This document shows, piece by piece, positions 1 to 10,828 of a stretch of 64,000 nt of DNA. Every line of letters starts with the position of its first letter. Within the stretch, counting starts at the first letter, position 1. The stretch is from Carposina sasakii (lineage: Eukaryota > Arthropoda > Insecta > Lepidoptera > Carposinidae). A model generated the notes under the pieces. It made no database searches and was not told the DNA's origin. It saw nothing but the letters and a program-made list of their open reading frames with translations. The stretch covers positions 11,614,495-11,678,494 of the forward strand of contig CP053150.1 in the NCBI GenBank assembly GCA_014607495.2, written 5' to 3'. The position numbers were made by a program, and so were the translations under genes.

Positions 1-135
1 ATAAAAAAAAACAAAAAGGAACAAAACAGAAAGGCTAACTGACCATTGGAAAAGTCGGCCATTAGTCAACGGTGTTATTGTTATTAGTCGACTGTCAACT
101 GATAACAATAACAATTCTAACGACTAATGCAAGTC

Positions 136-840
136 TTTTATTAACCGACTTCAAAAAAAAGGAGGAGGTTCTCAATTCGTCTGTATGTATAATATTTTTT
201 TTTTTATATATGTTTACCGATATTTCCGTCAATTATAAACGGATTTCAAAAAATTTTTTTGGTTGGATAGAGTTCACTTCTGAGGTGGTCCCATTTTCAC
301 CAGGTCAGGATCTGATGATGGGATCCAGGAGAAATCTAGGGCAACCACCGAAAATTGTATGCTCGTATGGTGCTTTTGTTACGTAATCATGTCTTACTCA
401 GGTATATGCTTCAGGGTGTCAACATCTAATGCTGCTGTGCTGATGATGAAGCTACAGAACTCCTTAACGGTTAGGAGTTGGGATACAGTACTGTAATTGG
501 TCAATGGAAACTATTTAGTAGTATGTAGGGCTAACGTGTTACTTGAATCAACATCTGATGCTGCTGTGCTGGTGATGAAGCTACAGAACTCCTTAACGGT
601 TAGGAGTTGGGAGACAGTACTGCAATTGGTCGATGAAAACTATTTAGTAGTATATAGGGCTAACGTGTTACTTGAATCAACATCTGATGCTGCTGTGCTG
701 ATGATGAAGCTACAGAACTCCTTAACGGTTAGGAGTTGGGAGACAGTATAGAAATTGGTCAATGAAAACTATACATATATGTAGGGCTAACGTGATACTT
801 ATATGGGTAGGTACTACTCCTGAGATGGTAACGATGAAAT
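136..840 (+). repeat. Lepidopteran dispersed repeat with internal array
   Basis: Opens with AACCGACTTCAAAAAAAAGG followed by GGAGGTTCTCAATTCG, a sequence I recognise as a common dispersed element of lepidopteran genomes, then a stretch with CCAGGTCAGGATCTGATGA. The middle and right part is a 129-bp tandem array (separate entry). No intact gene. Family assignment is from memory of the motif; the exact class is not settled by the sequence. Confidence 0.6.
420..803 (+). repeat. 129-bp tandem repeat, three units
   Basis: CAACATCTRATGCTGCTGTG recurs at 420, 549 and 678, an exact period of 129 bp, which is 43 codons. Units 1-3 are nearly identical apart from scattered substitutions (for example TAATTGGTCAATGG against CAATTGGTCGATGA); the third unit degrades after about 770. 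The period being a multiple of three keeps one frame open over two units (497-751), but the encoded peptide matches nothing I know and is best read as repeat-derived. Confidence 0.85.
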
Positions 841-847
841 CCTTAAC

Positions 848-1234
848 TATACAGGATGTTTTTTCGTTGCCACCCTTAACTAAGGGTACGTACTCTATAC
901 ATCAAATAAGTTTATGCAAAAAAAAATGCTGAGAAACGATGTAAATTTTTTTAAACAAATTTTTTATTAGGTACTTGATCGGCGAAATGTATAGTGTCCA
1001 GTGTTTATGCTAGTTTTTTCATAGACAGGTATAAATTATTTCTTGTGAAAAATCTTGCTACGCGCGTCTATGTGCATTCATGCAGAAAAACGCAGTCTAT
1101 TTACTCAACTTTGGACCCTAATATTTTGAAAACCAGACACTTCCCAGGTATGCTTCCAAGGAAAAAAATGATCGTGATAATGAGGAGATTACGTAGTTTT
1201 CGGGAACGTTGATGACCAAAAATCATTCTGTATA
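848..1234 (-). mobile_element. MITE family 1, copy 1 (reverse)
   Basis: Reverse-oriented copy of the element at 2259-2630 and 19471-19860. Ends are TATACAGGATGTTTTTT on the left and AATCATTCTGTATA on the right, giving short imperfect terminal inverted repeats. Non-coding; about 387 bp. The open frame at 994-1212 lies inside it and has no recognisable product. Confidence 0.75.
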
Positions 1235-1290
1235 AACTAGCATCTATTTAAGTCCACAACGCATTAACACAACTAATAAAAATCGAGAAA

Positions 1291-1861
1291 TAAACTGACT
1301 TAAAAAAAAATTAACCGACTTCAAACTTTAACTAAAAAGCTATAAATAACGTAACTAATTTATCTACTTAATACATATTAAATATCTAAAACTATTTAAA
1401 TATTTACAACTTAATACCTTATACTTTAACAAAGTCATTTTTAACTATTTAAATATTTATAATTATCACTTATTTTTTGGAGTCGGTGCCAGCCAAACAA
1501 ATAAATGTAATTAAGAAAACTGACCCACACTAAATAGTAAAACCAAGAATAGGAAATTGCATTACCGCTGCCTACTACACCGTATTGTATTTTGCCGTGT
1601 GTGTGGCGTTGCCAGCCGCGCATGTCCATCAACACAACAGACTACGTTACCTAGGCTGGCACCGACTCCAAAAAATAAGTGATAATTATAAATATTTAAA
1701 TAGTTAAAAATGACTTTGTTAAAGTATTAGGTATTAAGTTGTAAATATTTAAATAGTTTTAGATATTTAATATGTATTAAGTAGATAAATTAGTTACGTT
1801 ATTTATAGCTTTTTAGTTGAAGTTTGAAGTCGGTTAAGTTTTTTTTTTTTAAGTCAGTTTA
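1291..1861. mobile_element. Foldback element with about 205-bp arms
   Basis: The left arm 1291-1494 is the reverse complement of the right arm 1654-1861, from TAAACTGACTT / AAGTCAGTTTA at the outer ends to GGAGTCGGTGCCAGCC / GGCTGGCACCGACTCC at the inner ends. A 159-bp loop separates them and is less AT-rich than the arms. The arms differ by a few indels in A/T runs. No coding capacity; structure of a foldback or long-TIR MITE. Confidence 0.85.
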
Positions 1862-2258
1862 TTATGAAATAGTGTTGGTGCAGGTATAATGTAAATAGAA
1901 AATTCTTTCTTGCACTAGACTTCTGTATAAGAAGTACGCTAACTTATGGTCGTGCCTATAGCTGCAGTATATTTTACCTTAACTGGTAGTATCGATGAAG
2001 AAGAACTTACATGCTATAATTTACGAAACCTATAATTTACCTATTCTTTTTATATTTCATATAGGTACATAGATTTTTTTTTGTTGTAATATAACAGTTT
2101 AAATACGAAGGTAAACTAAATGACTGTGGCTTTCTCTACCAGCTAGTTGGTGGTTATTTAGGGAAAGCTGGGCTAGCACAAAATAACGTTGTAATCAAGG
2201 GGTTACTTATACATTAATTTGTTTACTGCTATTTATTGATTTCCCTAAAGGTAGCGGT

Positions 2259-2630
2259 TATACAGAATGATTTTTGGTCGTCAACGTTCCCGAAAACTAC
2301 GGAATTTCCTCATCATCACGATCATTTTTCTCCATGGAAGCATACCTGGGAAGTGTCTGGTTTCCAAAATATTAGGGTCCAAAGTTGAGTAAATAGACTG
2401 CGTTTTTCTGCATAAATGCACATAGACGCGCGTAGCAGGATTTTTTCACGAAAAATAATTAATATTTGTCTATAAAAAAACTAACATAAACACTAGACAC
2501 TATAAATTTCGCACGATCAAGGAATTTAAAATTTTTTTTCCCAGCATTTTTTTTGGCATAAACTTACTTTATTTCATGAATAGAGTACGTACCCTTCGTT
2601 AAAGGTGGCAACAAAAAAACACCCTGTATA
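2259..2630 (+). mobile_element. MITE family 1, copy 2
   Basis: Starts TATACAGAATGATTTTTGG and ends ACACCCTGTATA. Shares with the copies at 848-1234 (reverse), 19471-19860 and 53547-53829 (reverse) the core GGTCGTCAACGTTCCCGAAA and GCATACCTGGGAAGTGTCTG. The high similarity between copies points to fairly recent amplification. Non-coding. Confidence 0.8.
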
Positions 2631-4156
2631 ATAAGAGTTCGAAAGGTCATAAAATTGGTCCATCGGTTGTTAATTGAAACATAACATGTTAACCCAGCGC
2701 GATAAAATGCTGCAATGAAAGTATTTGTGCCAATTTTAGGACTACTCATTGTTGAAATAATATTATCTGATAAACGCTTGGTCTCCTACAACTATACCTA
2801 TATATTACCTAAAACTACATACCTACCGTCTTATACAATCTCATATATGTAGAACTCCTAATATAAATAGGTAACAAGAGTTGTAACCAGTAGAGCTTAT
2901 TAAAAAGTTTATCTTGTTATAATTTTTCCAACTTCCGTTAGTTGTGTCTAACTTGAATGTTAGATACATGTATTTTACATTACGGCGAATTCCAACTAAA
3001 TTAGCAAACGTTCAAAAAAGAACAACCAAGATAGACAAATAAAATAGCATCTATAAATCGGACTACCAGGTGCATATGATGGTATCTGATTTGGACCACC
3101 ACCGAAATAATCGTCTCGCAACCACTACAGGAATCATCAAAATCGATTCATAAATCGGTCTACAAACTTAAAAATACGTAAGTATGCGAATTGAGAACCT
3201 CCTTGGAGTTGGTTAAAAAAACAATAGTAGTTCGATGCAAACTGCAATGATAATACCTGACGACGACGACACGACGCGATGTGTTCACACTCGACCGACG
3301 CCAATTAGGGCTGTCGACACTGAGAATACATATAAAGGTAGGAGGTAGACGGATAAAAGGATATCCAAATATAGATGAAGAAAAAGGGTGTATTGCGAAG
3401 GGTGTAAAAAAGTAAAGATGGTTCTACATTTGAAATGACATCTATCTAATCAGTTACGGTTTAATTTTCATAGTAAACCGACTACAAAAGTACATCTTTA
3501 ACTTATAATGAAACACATGAATTCGTTTAAGATCTTGGGAGATTATTAAGGATAAGGGTTAGAAAATTATTTACTGTAATATCTAGAAGGCGAAGCTTTC
3601 TCTTCCAAATGCAGTTCGCCAGTGAATTTAATTAATTATTATAAATATAAGTGACCTGATGGAGAAATTAATTATCAACTCTACCAAGTATAGGCTGTCA
3701 ATAAATAGAAAAAATAAGATTCATTAATTGTATGAGAATAATGCAGAATATATTTGAAACCCCTTCTTTACTAAAAGCAAACGAAATAAAACATAATAAA
3801 TGATAATATATTTACACATTTATTTGTCTCTATTAGCTTCGCCAATTGAATTTTTCACTTAAATTTGTCGTATCTAATTGAAGATTTACAATTAAATATT
3901 AAACAGTTCATTTAGAAGGAGACAGACAGTACCCATTAATTATGTAAGATGTACTAAAAGTTCATTATCCATATTGACTGGGATAAGTATGTAGGTAGCT
4001 GCTACCTATACGCTTCTAGGCTGAAACGTCCTTGGTTCTATTTCTGCTAGACACAAAATTTTCCCTAATATTTTGTACTCTCTCAGAGGTGAGCAGTTAT
4101 CCACTATTTCTAGCTTGCTTAGCCAATGTAAATCGTTTGGCATTGACTTTGTTTAT
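2631..4156. other. AT-rich intergenic stretch, one repeat fragment
   Basis: No gene seen on either strand. A reverse copy of the ACCGACTTC-type dispersed repeat is visible around 3056-3215 (GCGAATTGAGAACCTCCTTG is the complement of its diagnostic AGGAGGTTCTCAATTCG). A short GACGACGACGACACGACG run is at about 3258. The rest is unremarkable AT-rich DNA. Confidence 0.5.
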
Positions 4157-4411
4157 GGCCGCACTACGGCAAAACCGCCGCGGTTTTTAACCGCCTAACT
4201 TTGTGACTAAAGGAAACCAATGGAAGCGGCCGCACTAACGGTTTTTTTCCGCGACTGATTTTAAAACCGCGTTTTGTGACATGGCTAGCGGGTAAAAACC
4301 GCGCAAAAATTTTAGATGCAAAGAACTTATATTCGCGGTTTGTAACCGTAGTGTATGCGTTTCGAGCGGTTACGCGGTTAAGCGCTTGCGTGAAAAAATC
4401 GTACTGCGGCC
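4157..4411. mobile_element. Short inverted-repeat MITE, CG-rich
   Basis: Begins GGCCGCACTACGGCAAAACC and ends AATCGTACTGCGGCC, imperfect terminal inverted repeats, with many CCGC/GCGG-AAA blocks inside (AAAACCGCC, TTTTTAACCGCC, AAAAACCGCGC) that fold on each other. About 255 bp, clearly richer in CG than the surroundings. No clear target-site duplication. Confidence 0.5.
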
Positions 4412-5667
4412 TTAGCCAAAACAGTGTCGTAACAAATTCATTACGTGATAAGCCACGCCGAACGCTCGAAAATGAAAGCTTCCTATTGGAGCGAACGTTT
4501 CGATGAAGAACCTAATGTTACTTTGTCTATGACTCATGGTACTGGTACTAATAGTATTTTTCCTAAAATGGTTCTATAGAATAGGGGTAAACAGTTGGAA
4601 GACAAGGGAGCAGGCGTGCTCATAAAGAAAGTCGAAGCACGTACTTCTATCCAAGTATTAGTAAAAATAAAGATCTTTCTACCGTTTAGAATTTTCCGAA
4701 GATAGAACTGTTAAAAGTTCACGACAATGGAGGAAGATGAAATACAAAAGGATCTAGTGACGTCACTTACTGTTAAACATAATAGAAATTACGCAACAGT
4801 AAGTAATTACTTCCCTATAAATACGGGTGTTAATCTAGCTCGTGCATTCTCCAACAACATAATCCTCGATTCTGATTGATTGGCCGTTAAAAGAAGAGAC
4901 CAGCCAGTATTTGATAGATTATGCAATAACAAAGATTAGTCCTCTTTAGGTGATCACGGATTAGCACTTTTCTTGAGATTAGATGTTAAATTACTAAATA
5001 AGTATTAACCGGCTTTATTGTGTCACGTTTATTGGAAACACATTTTGGTTTTCGCTAAATTTAAGCTTTGTAGGTGATATAAATGGAATTACTAACCCAC
5101 GTTCCAATCTCATCTCAGGCTAAGCGACCAGAATAGACAAAACTAATCTAATATACTTATGTAAATCTAATATAGATTGTCTTCTACTAAATTAAATAGG
5201 TATATCAGAGTTCTTAATTTATATCATCAACAAGGTTCAACTAACTTTATATACAGGGTGTAAACAAAAGTGTATGTCAGGTGAAATGCTATAAAAATCT
5301 CTCACTGTAGAGAAGCTATCTACAAAAGAGTGAGACTCGAAATCACATGCTCAGGAACGTTTATACAAGTCGAGAGGGCTCTGTTTGCGTATTTTTTTAT
5401 ACATTGAGTAAACGATTATTATTCACGCGGGCTTGACTTCGTTTGCGTTGTTCCAGTGTGTAAGTGGGTTCGACTTTAGGATCCAAAGTCAACCTCACCT
5501 GCCCGTGGTGCACCCTGCTATTTAACGTACGAGGCTCTGACGCTAAACAGCTTATAATACCTATTTAGAATAGCATGGAAACATTTCCTATTGGATTCGT
5601 TACCAGTCGCTAGATTGTTGAATTTGTACCCGAAAAGTGGTAGTAGGCTCACCCTTTACCACGTGGG
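4412..5667. other. Intergenic, no gene seen
   Basis: AT-rich sequence without a supported reading frame. A TATACAGGGTGTAAACAAAAG terminus at about 5251-5271 looks like one end of a MITE of the CAGGGTGT-ended type seen elsewhere in the window, but its other end was not located. The sequence just before 5668 (CACCCTTTACCACGTGGG) borders the DIRS-like element. Confidence 0.4.
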
Positions 5668-5739
5668 ACCTAATAAGCTAACTGCTGAAAAGTGGGTGTG
5701 TAATTTGCACACTTCTGCCTAACCTCTTTGGGGGATAAT
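5668..5739. repeat. DIRS terminal repeat B, left copy
   Basis: 72 bp from ACCTAATAAGCTAACTGCTG to GGGGGATAAT. Matches 10757-10828 with one visible difference (GTGTGTAATTT here, GTGTGCAATTT there). Here it lies outside repeat A and separated from it by 149 bp; at the right end the two are joined. Confidence 0.9.
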
Positions 5740-6098
5740 TGAGAATTAAACGAACTTACCTTGTGAAGTTCGATTCTAATTATACGAGTACCACGAACGA
5801 AGATGATTACCTACTCCCTCCCAACCCGGTCACGTTCGCTTAACCCTGTAAATGTTTGTAAAAAATTGATTTCAGTTGACTCTAAAATTAATGGCGTCTA
5901 GTGCTGCCGGCCGACTATACCGGAGCGGGAAAAGGGGAAGTGAGACAGATATAGTTTTTTTTAGTAGCTTTAAAGAGTGTGACAAGGACGGCACCATACT
6001 ACGTACTGCTGCATGTAAACTGGTAATCATCTTCGTTCGTGGTACTCGTATAATTAGAATCGAACTTCACAAGGTAAGTTCGTTTAATTCTCAATTAT
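5735..6098. repeat. 76-bp inverted repeat around the left A repeat
   Basis: Arm 5735-5810 (ATAATTGAGAATTAAACGAA ... GATGATTAC) is the exact-looking reverse complement of 6023-6098 (GTAATCATCTTCGTTCGTGG ... TCTCAATTAT). The 212-bp spacer holds the left A repeat. A second, 27-bp inverted repeat overlaps the right arm: 6009-6035 (CTGCATGTAAACTGGTAATC...) against 6114-6140. Together they could fold into nested hairpins at the 3' end of the element. Confidence 0.9.
5889..5995. repeat. DIRS terminal repeat A, left copy
   Basis: 107 bp from TAATGGCGTCTAGTGCTGCC to GACAAGGACGGCACC, identical by eye to 10653-10759. It is followed by ATACTACGTACTGC here, whereas the right copy runs straight into repeat B. 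Confidence 0.92.
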
Positions 6099-6313
6099 AC
6101 TTCGTACCCCTTCCGAAGATGATTACCAGTTTACATGCAGATGTTTAGAGCTTAAAAAATTGATAAGGTAAATAAAGAAAAAAATAAAAATTAAGGTTCT
6201 TAATTCTTATTGTATTATCTCATTTTCATGAAGAAAATATAAACAGATAACAGAAAGTATTAAGTAACTATGTATGTACAAAATTAGATTATCAAACATA
6301 ACATAAATAATCA

Positions 6314-7190
6314 TTATTGGCCAAATAAAGAATTAGCAAATTCATTATCAGTATTAGATGTACTTGCATCTCTGTTATAATATTTAAGGAAAACATTGGA
6401 GGAATCACTCCAACCTGTAGCCCTACGCACCGCCTGTAGGCTGACCCCAGCACGGCGCGCAGCTGACGTGGCTGCGTGCCGTGTGCTGTGAGCACTAAAT
6501 ATATCTGTATTTATACCACTTTTTTGCAATGTATTCTTTACCCAAAATGCTAATGTCTGTGCTCCTACTTTATTGTGGGGTTTTTTGAAGCTAGTAAACA
6601 AATTCCTTGTTGAACCATTTCGAATATTTGACGTTTTATTTATATAAGACTGTAGGGCTAAACCAGGGCAAATTTTAGGATTTTCTAATACTAGGCTACC
6701 CGCCTAATAAGGGGTTGGTAGGCTCCAGGTCGGGAAGTTTTTACTAGGTCGATTATTTTTATTACTATGCAATTGCTTTCAATAACAATATTTTCAACTT
6801 TGATTACACTTAACGTCTGCATTCGCTGAGCAGAAGCGATAACAAGAAGAGTTATAGTTTTAAATGACAAATCACGTAGGCTAATATTATCATCATAAGG
6901 GTAGAAATCACTTACATAATTAAGAATAATAATTGGATCCCACGTTACATCGTATTTCGGTGTAGGTGGTTTAAGTTTAAATACACCCTTTAGGAGTCTA
7001 GTAATCAAAACGTGAGGTTACTGACGAATCTAACAATAATGTCAAAGCTGATCTCATTGTATTTAGTGTACTATAACTAGCGCCCATATTGAAAATTTCT
7101 GTAAAAAAGTAATCAACTGTGGAACGTTAACATCATAATAAATGTAATTATTATTTTCACAAAAGTACCACAATTTCTTTAGGCATGAAT
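6314..7190 (-). pseudogene. Tyrosine recombinase of DIRS-like element (broken)
   Basis: Encodes the recombinase that would integrate the element's circular DNA intermediate. The C-terminal part (6314-6690) shows the hallmark H-x-x-R box in AHSTRHAATSAARR, then GVSLQAVRRATGWSD and the candidate nucleophile tyrosine in FLKYYNR. The upstream part (6691-7008) holds the first catalytic arginine in ASAQRMQTLSVI. A frameshift near 6690 separates them, and further breaks lie between 7008 and 7190, where remnants of the N-terminal helical domain can be read. Known of the family: R, H-x-x-R, H/W and Y form the active site; here they survive, but in separate frames. Not functional as it stands. Confidence 0.88.
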
Positions 7191-7262
7191 TATATTGATT
7201 TAAAGTATTTCCAGCGAAAGAAGCCATTAATAAATCTAATTAAGTTGATGGGGCGCCACTCA

Positions 7263-9173
7263 TCATACTCTGCCGGATAATTTCGCCGCCACCAGGGAAA
7301 GGTCTGCATAGAGAGGATGAGCTTCCCTGAAAGGAGAGTGAAGTAATGACTTATTTGGCTGGAATATAATCCCATAAGAAATTATCATTTTCTTAAATAC
7401 TGGGAACCACGGCTGGGATGGCCAGTATGGTACGACGACAATTCCTTCCGCTCCGTCTGATTTAATTTTCTGGACAACTTTTGTAATAAGGCAAAATGGA
7501 GGAAACGCATAAAAATCTAAATTTTTCCAACTGAAGGTAAACGCATCAATTACTTCGGACTGGGGATCGAGTTTCCATGAAGCATATCTTACACATTTAT
7601 GATTTTGTATACTCGCAAATAAATCAAACTTTGGATTTCCAAAAGATTTTTCTATTTTGGCAAATTTTAATGCATAGTCAGCGAGTTCCCATTCGGTGTC
7701 AATTTTCAATTGTCTAGACGCCCAGTCGGCTTCGGTATTATCTGCTGATTTTATATAAGATGCAAAGATATGTAAGTCCCGGCATTCACACCATTGCCAA
7801 ATATCACGGGATAAGTTATTAAGATGTGTAAATCTTATACCACCCATACGATTGATGTAAGCTAAGGCTGTACTGTTGTCAATACGAAGAAGTAGGTATG
7901 TTAGAATTACGTAAATTTTTTGCAAAGGTTTTCAAAGCATAAAAAGCGGCCTTTAACTCTAAATAATTGATATGATTATTTGACTCTGATAGATTCCAGT
8001 TACCTCCAGCAGTTGTACCATTACAGGCTGCACCCCACCCAATAGTAGATACATTACTGTATATGATTACATCGTAATTGTCTTTTCTAATTGGATTATA
8101 GCTCTTTTCAATATTAGATATCCACCATTCAAGATCTAGATTTAAATTATTTTTGATGTAAATAATCTTATTATAATTGTCGGAATTGCCCAATGCTAAA
8201 TATTTCTCTCTTTCTAATAATTTTATGTAAAGCCACCCGTAACGAACAGCTGGACACGCTGAAGTTAAAAGTCCAAGAAACTCGGCAAATTGTCTTATTG
8301 TGCATTTGCTTAATTTGAGAAATATATTTGCCTTTTCTTTTATACGCAACTTCTTGTCATGTGGTAATGACAGGGTCATGTCACGCGTATTAAATATGAA
8401 ACCCAAAAATTTTGTAGTCCTACTAGGACTAATATTACTTTTATTATAATTTATAATGAAGCCTAGCGATTCTAAAACAGATATGGTGGCGTTGATATTA
8501 TCAGCACATTCTTCAAAAGTTGAACCAATACAACAAAAATCATCCAAATAGTTTACCGACATATATCCAGCAGAACGAAGTTTATATAAAATTGGTTTTA
8601 AAAGTTTCGTAAAAACGAATGGCGCTGTGCACAGGCCAAAAGGAAGGGTATTAAATTCGAACATAGTCGATCTCCATCTGAACCTTAACTTTTTACGATC
8701 CTCAATATCAATATTCACTAAAAGATAAGCATCTTGGATGTCTATTGTAGCTAAGTAATCATTACGTTCAAAAGTTTCAAAACCGTACGGTAATCTTCCA
8801 TTTTGAAGTGCTGGACTTTTATATATTTATTTAATCCCTTTAGGTTTAATATGAACCTATGTTTACCATTCGGTTTTGGAATCGTAAAAATTGGTGAAAT
8901 ATATTGGCCATCACAAGGATTACAAGGCGAAATGCATTGAGATAATAAATCTGAAACACAGCCATCAATAATTTAAGCTTCATATTCGGAACAACTCTTA
9001 TTCTGAGGTAGCTCGATTTGTACTGGAATATCAGTGAAGGGAATTTTATATCCCTTGACCCATGATAAAATCATACGGTCGTTGGTGATGTCAGTCCATT
9101 GTCTATAGAAATATTGCAATCTACCAGCTACAGAAAATAATACCTCTGGAAATAGCTCTGCGTGCGAAGTCAA
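7263..9173 (-). pseudogene. Reverse transcriptase / RNase H of DIRS-like element (broken)
   Basis: Copies element RNA into DNA. Reading from 9173: an N-terminal stretch (PVQIELPQNKSCSEYEA), RT fingers (PIFTIPKPNGKHRF near 8880, in a shifted frame), RRSTMFEFNTLPFGLCTAPF, the catalytic box VNYLDDFCCIG (about 8540), then KFLGFIFNTRDM, all typical of DIRS RT. RNase H follows: VIIYSNVSTIGWGAACNG (7879-8718 fragment) and RIDNSTALAYINRMGG with KSADNTEADWASR (7263-7925 fragment). The two long fragments overlap in different frames near 7900, and another frameshift is near 8790-8980. Downstream residues (GNPKFDLFASIQNHKC, VPYWPSQPWFPVF) are the conserved RNase H to recombinase linker of DIRS elements. 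Confidence 0.9.
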
Positions 9174-10595
9174 GTCCTCCTCCCCCGATAACGCTGCGTA
9201 GTCTTCGTGCTGTAACTGCGTTTGTCGCGCGCCGAAGCCGCTGGTTTCTTGCGTGGTATGGGGTTCGCTCGTGGCTCAGCGACTGATGCGTGCGGCGCCC
9301 CCCTCGAGTTTAAGGTTCCACGACGGAATGCAGATGATGGACCGGTAATGAATGGCTTAGGCTTCGGTCGATTATCTGTAGATGTCGGTCTTAGTTCCAT
9401 ACCAGACTTAGAAATCGCCTTAGAAGATTTTAAATGTTCCGCAAGATTCGAACCAAATAAAAAATCATCAATCTTTGTATTTTTTATAGTGTCCCTTGTT
9501 TCTTTATTTAATGTATTGATAACAGCTTAACGCCTCGATTGGGATTCTTTAAAGTGATAGTCACATACTAATCGACCGGCATCACTCAGTGATTCAAGTA
9601 AATATTAAAAGATATCATGTTTGTCTTTTGTTAAAATTAAATTTAATGATTTGCCCAAAGCTGATAAACAACTAGTTAATTGATTTTGTTTTGCCTGATG
9701 ATAAATATCTTTTTTTATTATTTATTTCTGTAAGAGCAGCCTTCATTTCAAGGTTCAATTTAGGAGCCCTCATATTTGGACAATTCTCAGATGGCAAATA
9801 TAATTTTAACAATTCGGTTCTCTTTTCCTTTGATAATCCATTCAATAAAATGTGCTGCCATCTAGACGCAACATCTTTATGTAAATTCTCACCAAAAGGC
9901 TTTTCTGAGGCAGTATCGTCACCTAATATGCTTAAAACATCAGGATTTAATTCTGAACATTCCTCAACTATGTCAGCACATTCGCGATATACGCGGAGCT
10001 ATATTTATGTCAAATATCGCGTTATTATTTCATCAACTAAACACGATATACGTGGAGTAAAATAAATGTAATATATCCATATTGGATATACATGAATGCT
10101 CAGTACGCGATATACGCGGAGCTAAGGGTACAAAAAAGTACCTAGGTATTACCTACAACTCAACACAATATACGTGGAGTGAAAAAATTCTAATCTCCAC
10201 CTGATTTACAGGGAGTATAGATAGAAGCCCAAATAGGTGACAGCGGAAGTTGAAATAAAAGCATTAAATATCATAAGTAGAAGGCGCATGGCAACAAAAG
10301 GCTTAGGCGACATGGCATTGGCGCCTGTCTGACGCACGCGCCGCTACCAGCATAAAAGAATTAGAACATAGCTAGATATAATATCGTACTTTTAGCACTA
10401 TAACTCACCGTTATACATTTCCAAGTCGTTCTCCGATGAGGCTAAACTAGGCGAATTTTGATTTACAGAATCGCTTTCGGAACTTGTAGAAATTTTACGT
10501 CGGCGTGATTTCTTTTTTAATTGTTTTTCAATTCTTCGCATTTTCTTCCTTATTTTATCATAATCGTCATCACGTGATCTTTTTTTACCTCCCAT
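9174..10595 (-). pseudogene. Gag-like protein of DIRS-like element (broken)
   Basis: The N-terminus (10595-10398) is highly basic and charged (MGGKKRSRDDDYDKIRKK, KKKSRRRK, then a Ser-rich acidic tail), usual for DIRS gag. The frame stops at 10398. A conserved middle is readable on the - strand from about 9996 to 9670 (CADIVEECSELNP, ASRWQHILLNGLSKEKR, NCPNMRAPKLNLEMKAAL), followed after a frameshift by QNQLTSCLSALGKSLN. The C-terminal basic, Pro/Arg-rich part is at 9400-9170. Between N-terminus and middle lie about 400 bp of non-gag DNA including the 60-bp-spaced motif array, so this copy is interrupted. Confidence 0.8.
9983..10180. repeat. Four-copy motif array, about 60-bp spacing
   Basis: CRCGATATACGYGGAGY-type motif at 9983-10000, 10042-10058, 10106-10123 and 10164-10180 (last copy CACAATATACGTGGAGT). 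Starts are 59, 64 and 58 bp apart. Copies alternate CGCG...CGCGGAGCT and CACR...CGTGGAGT. The DNA between motifs is only loosely similar. It lies inside the broken gag region. Confidence 0.75.
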
Positions 10596-10652
10596 TATTA
10601 CTGTTGAATATTACCTATGACACACCTGTGACTCGGACGACACTAAAACACG

Positions 10653-10828
10653 TAATGGCGTCTAGTGCTGCCGGCCGACTATACCGGAGCGGGAAAAGGG
10701 GAAGTGAGACAGATATAGTTTTTTTTAGTAGCTTTAAAGAGTGTGACAAGGACGGCACCTAATAAGCTAACTGCTGAAAAGTGGGTGTGCAATTTGCACA
10801 CTTCTGCCTAACCTCTTTGGGGGATAAT
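10653..10828. repeat. DIRS terminal repeats A+B joined, right end
   Basis: Repeat A (10653-10759) runs directly into repeat B (10757-10828), sharing ACC at the join. This is the 5' end of the element in its own orientation. At the left end the same two blocks are apart and in the opposite order (B, then A). Confidence 0.9.

Larger units (their letters stand above)
5668..10828 (-). mobile_element. DIRS/PAT-like tyrosine-recombinase retrotransposon, decayed
   Basis: About 5.2 kb element read on the - strand: gag-like (10595 to about 9174), reverse transcriptase and RNase H (9173-7263), tyrosine recombinase (about 7190-6314). This gene set (RT plus tyrosine recombinase, no integrase or protease) defines the DIRS order. 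It lacks LTRs; instead it has repeats A (107 bp) and B (72 bp) present at both ends in different arrangement, as in split-direct-repeat elements. All reading frames are broken by frameshifts or stops, so the copy is dead, although A copies appear identical, implying it is not very old. Confidence 0.88.

Noticed and set aside
5876..6148. Open frame starting in the DIRS A repeat
   Set aside because: It runs through terminal and inverted repeats; the same start occurs in the right A repeat and leads nowhere.
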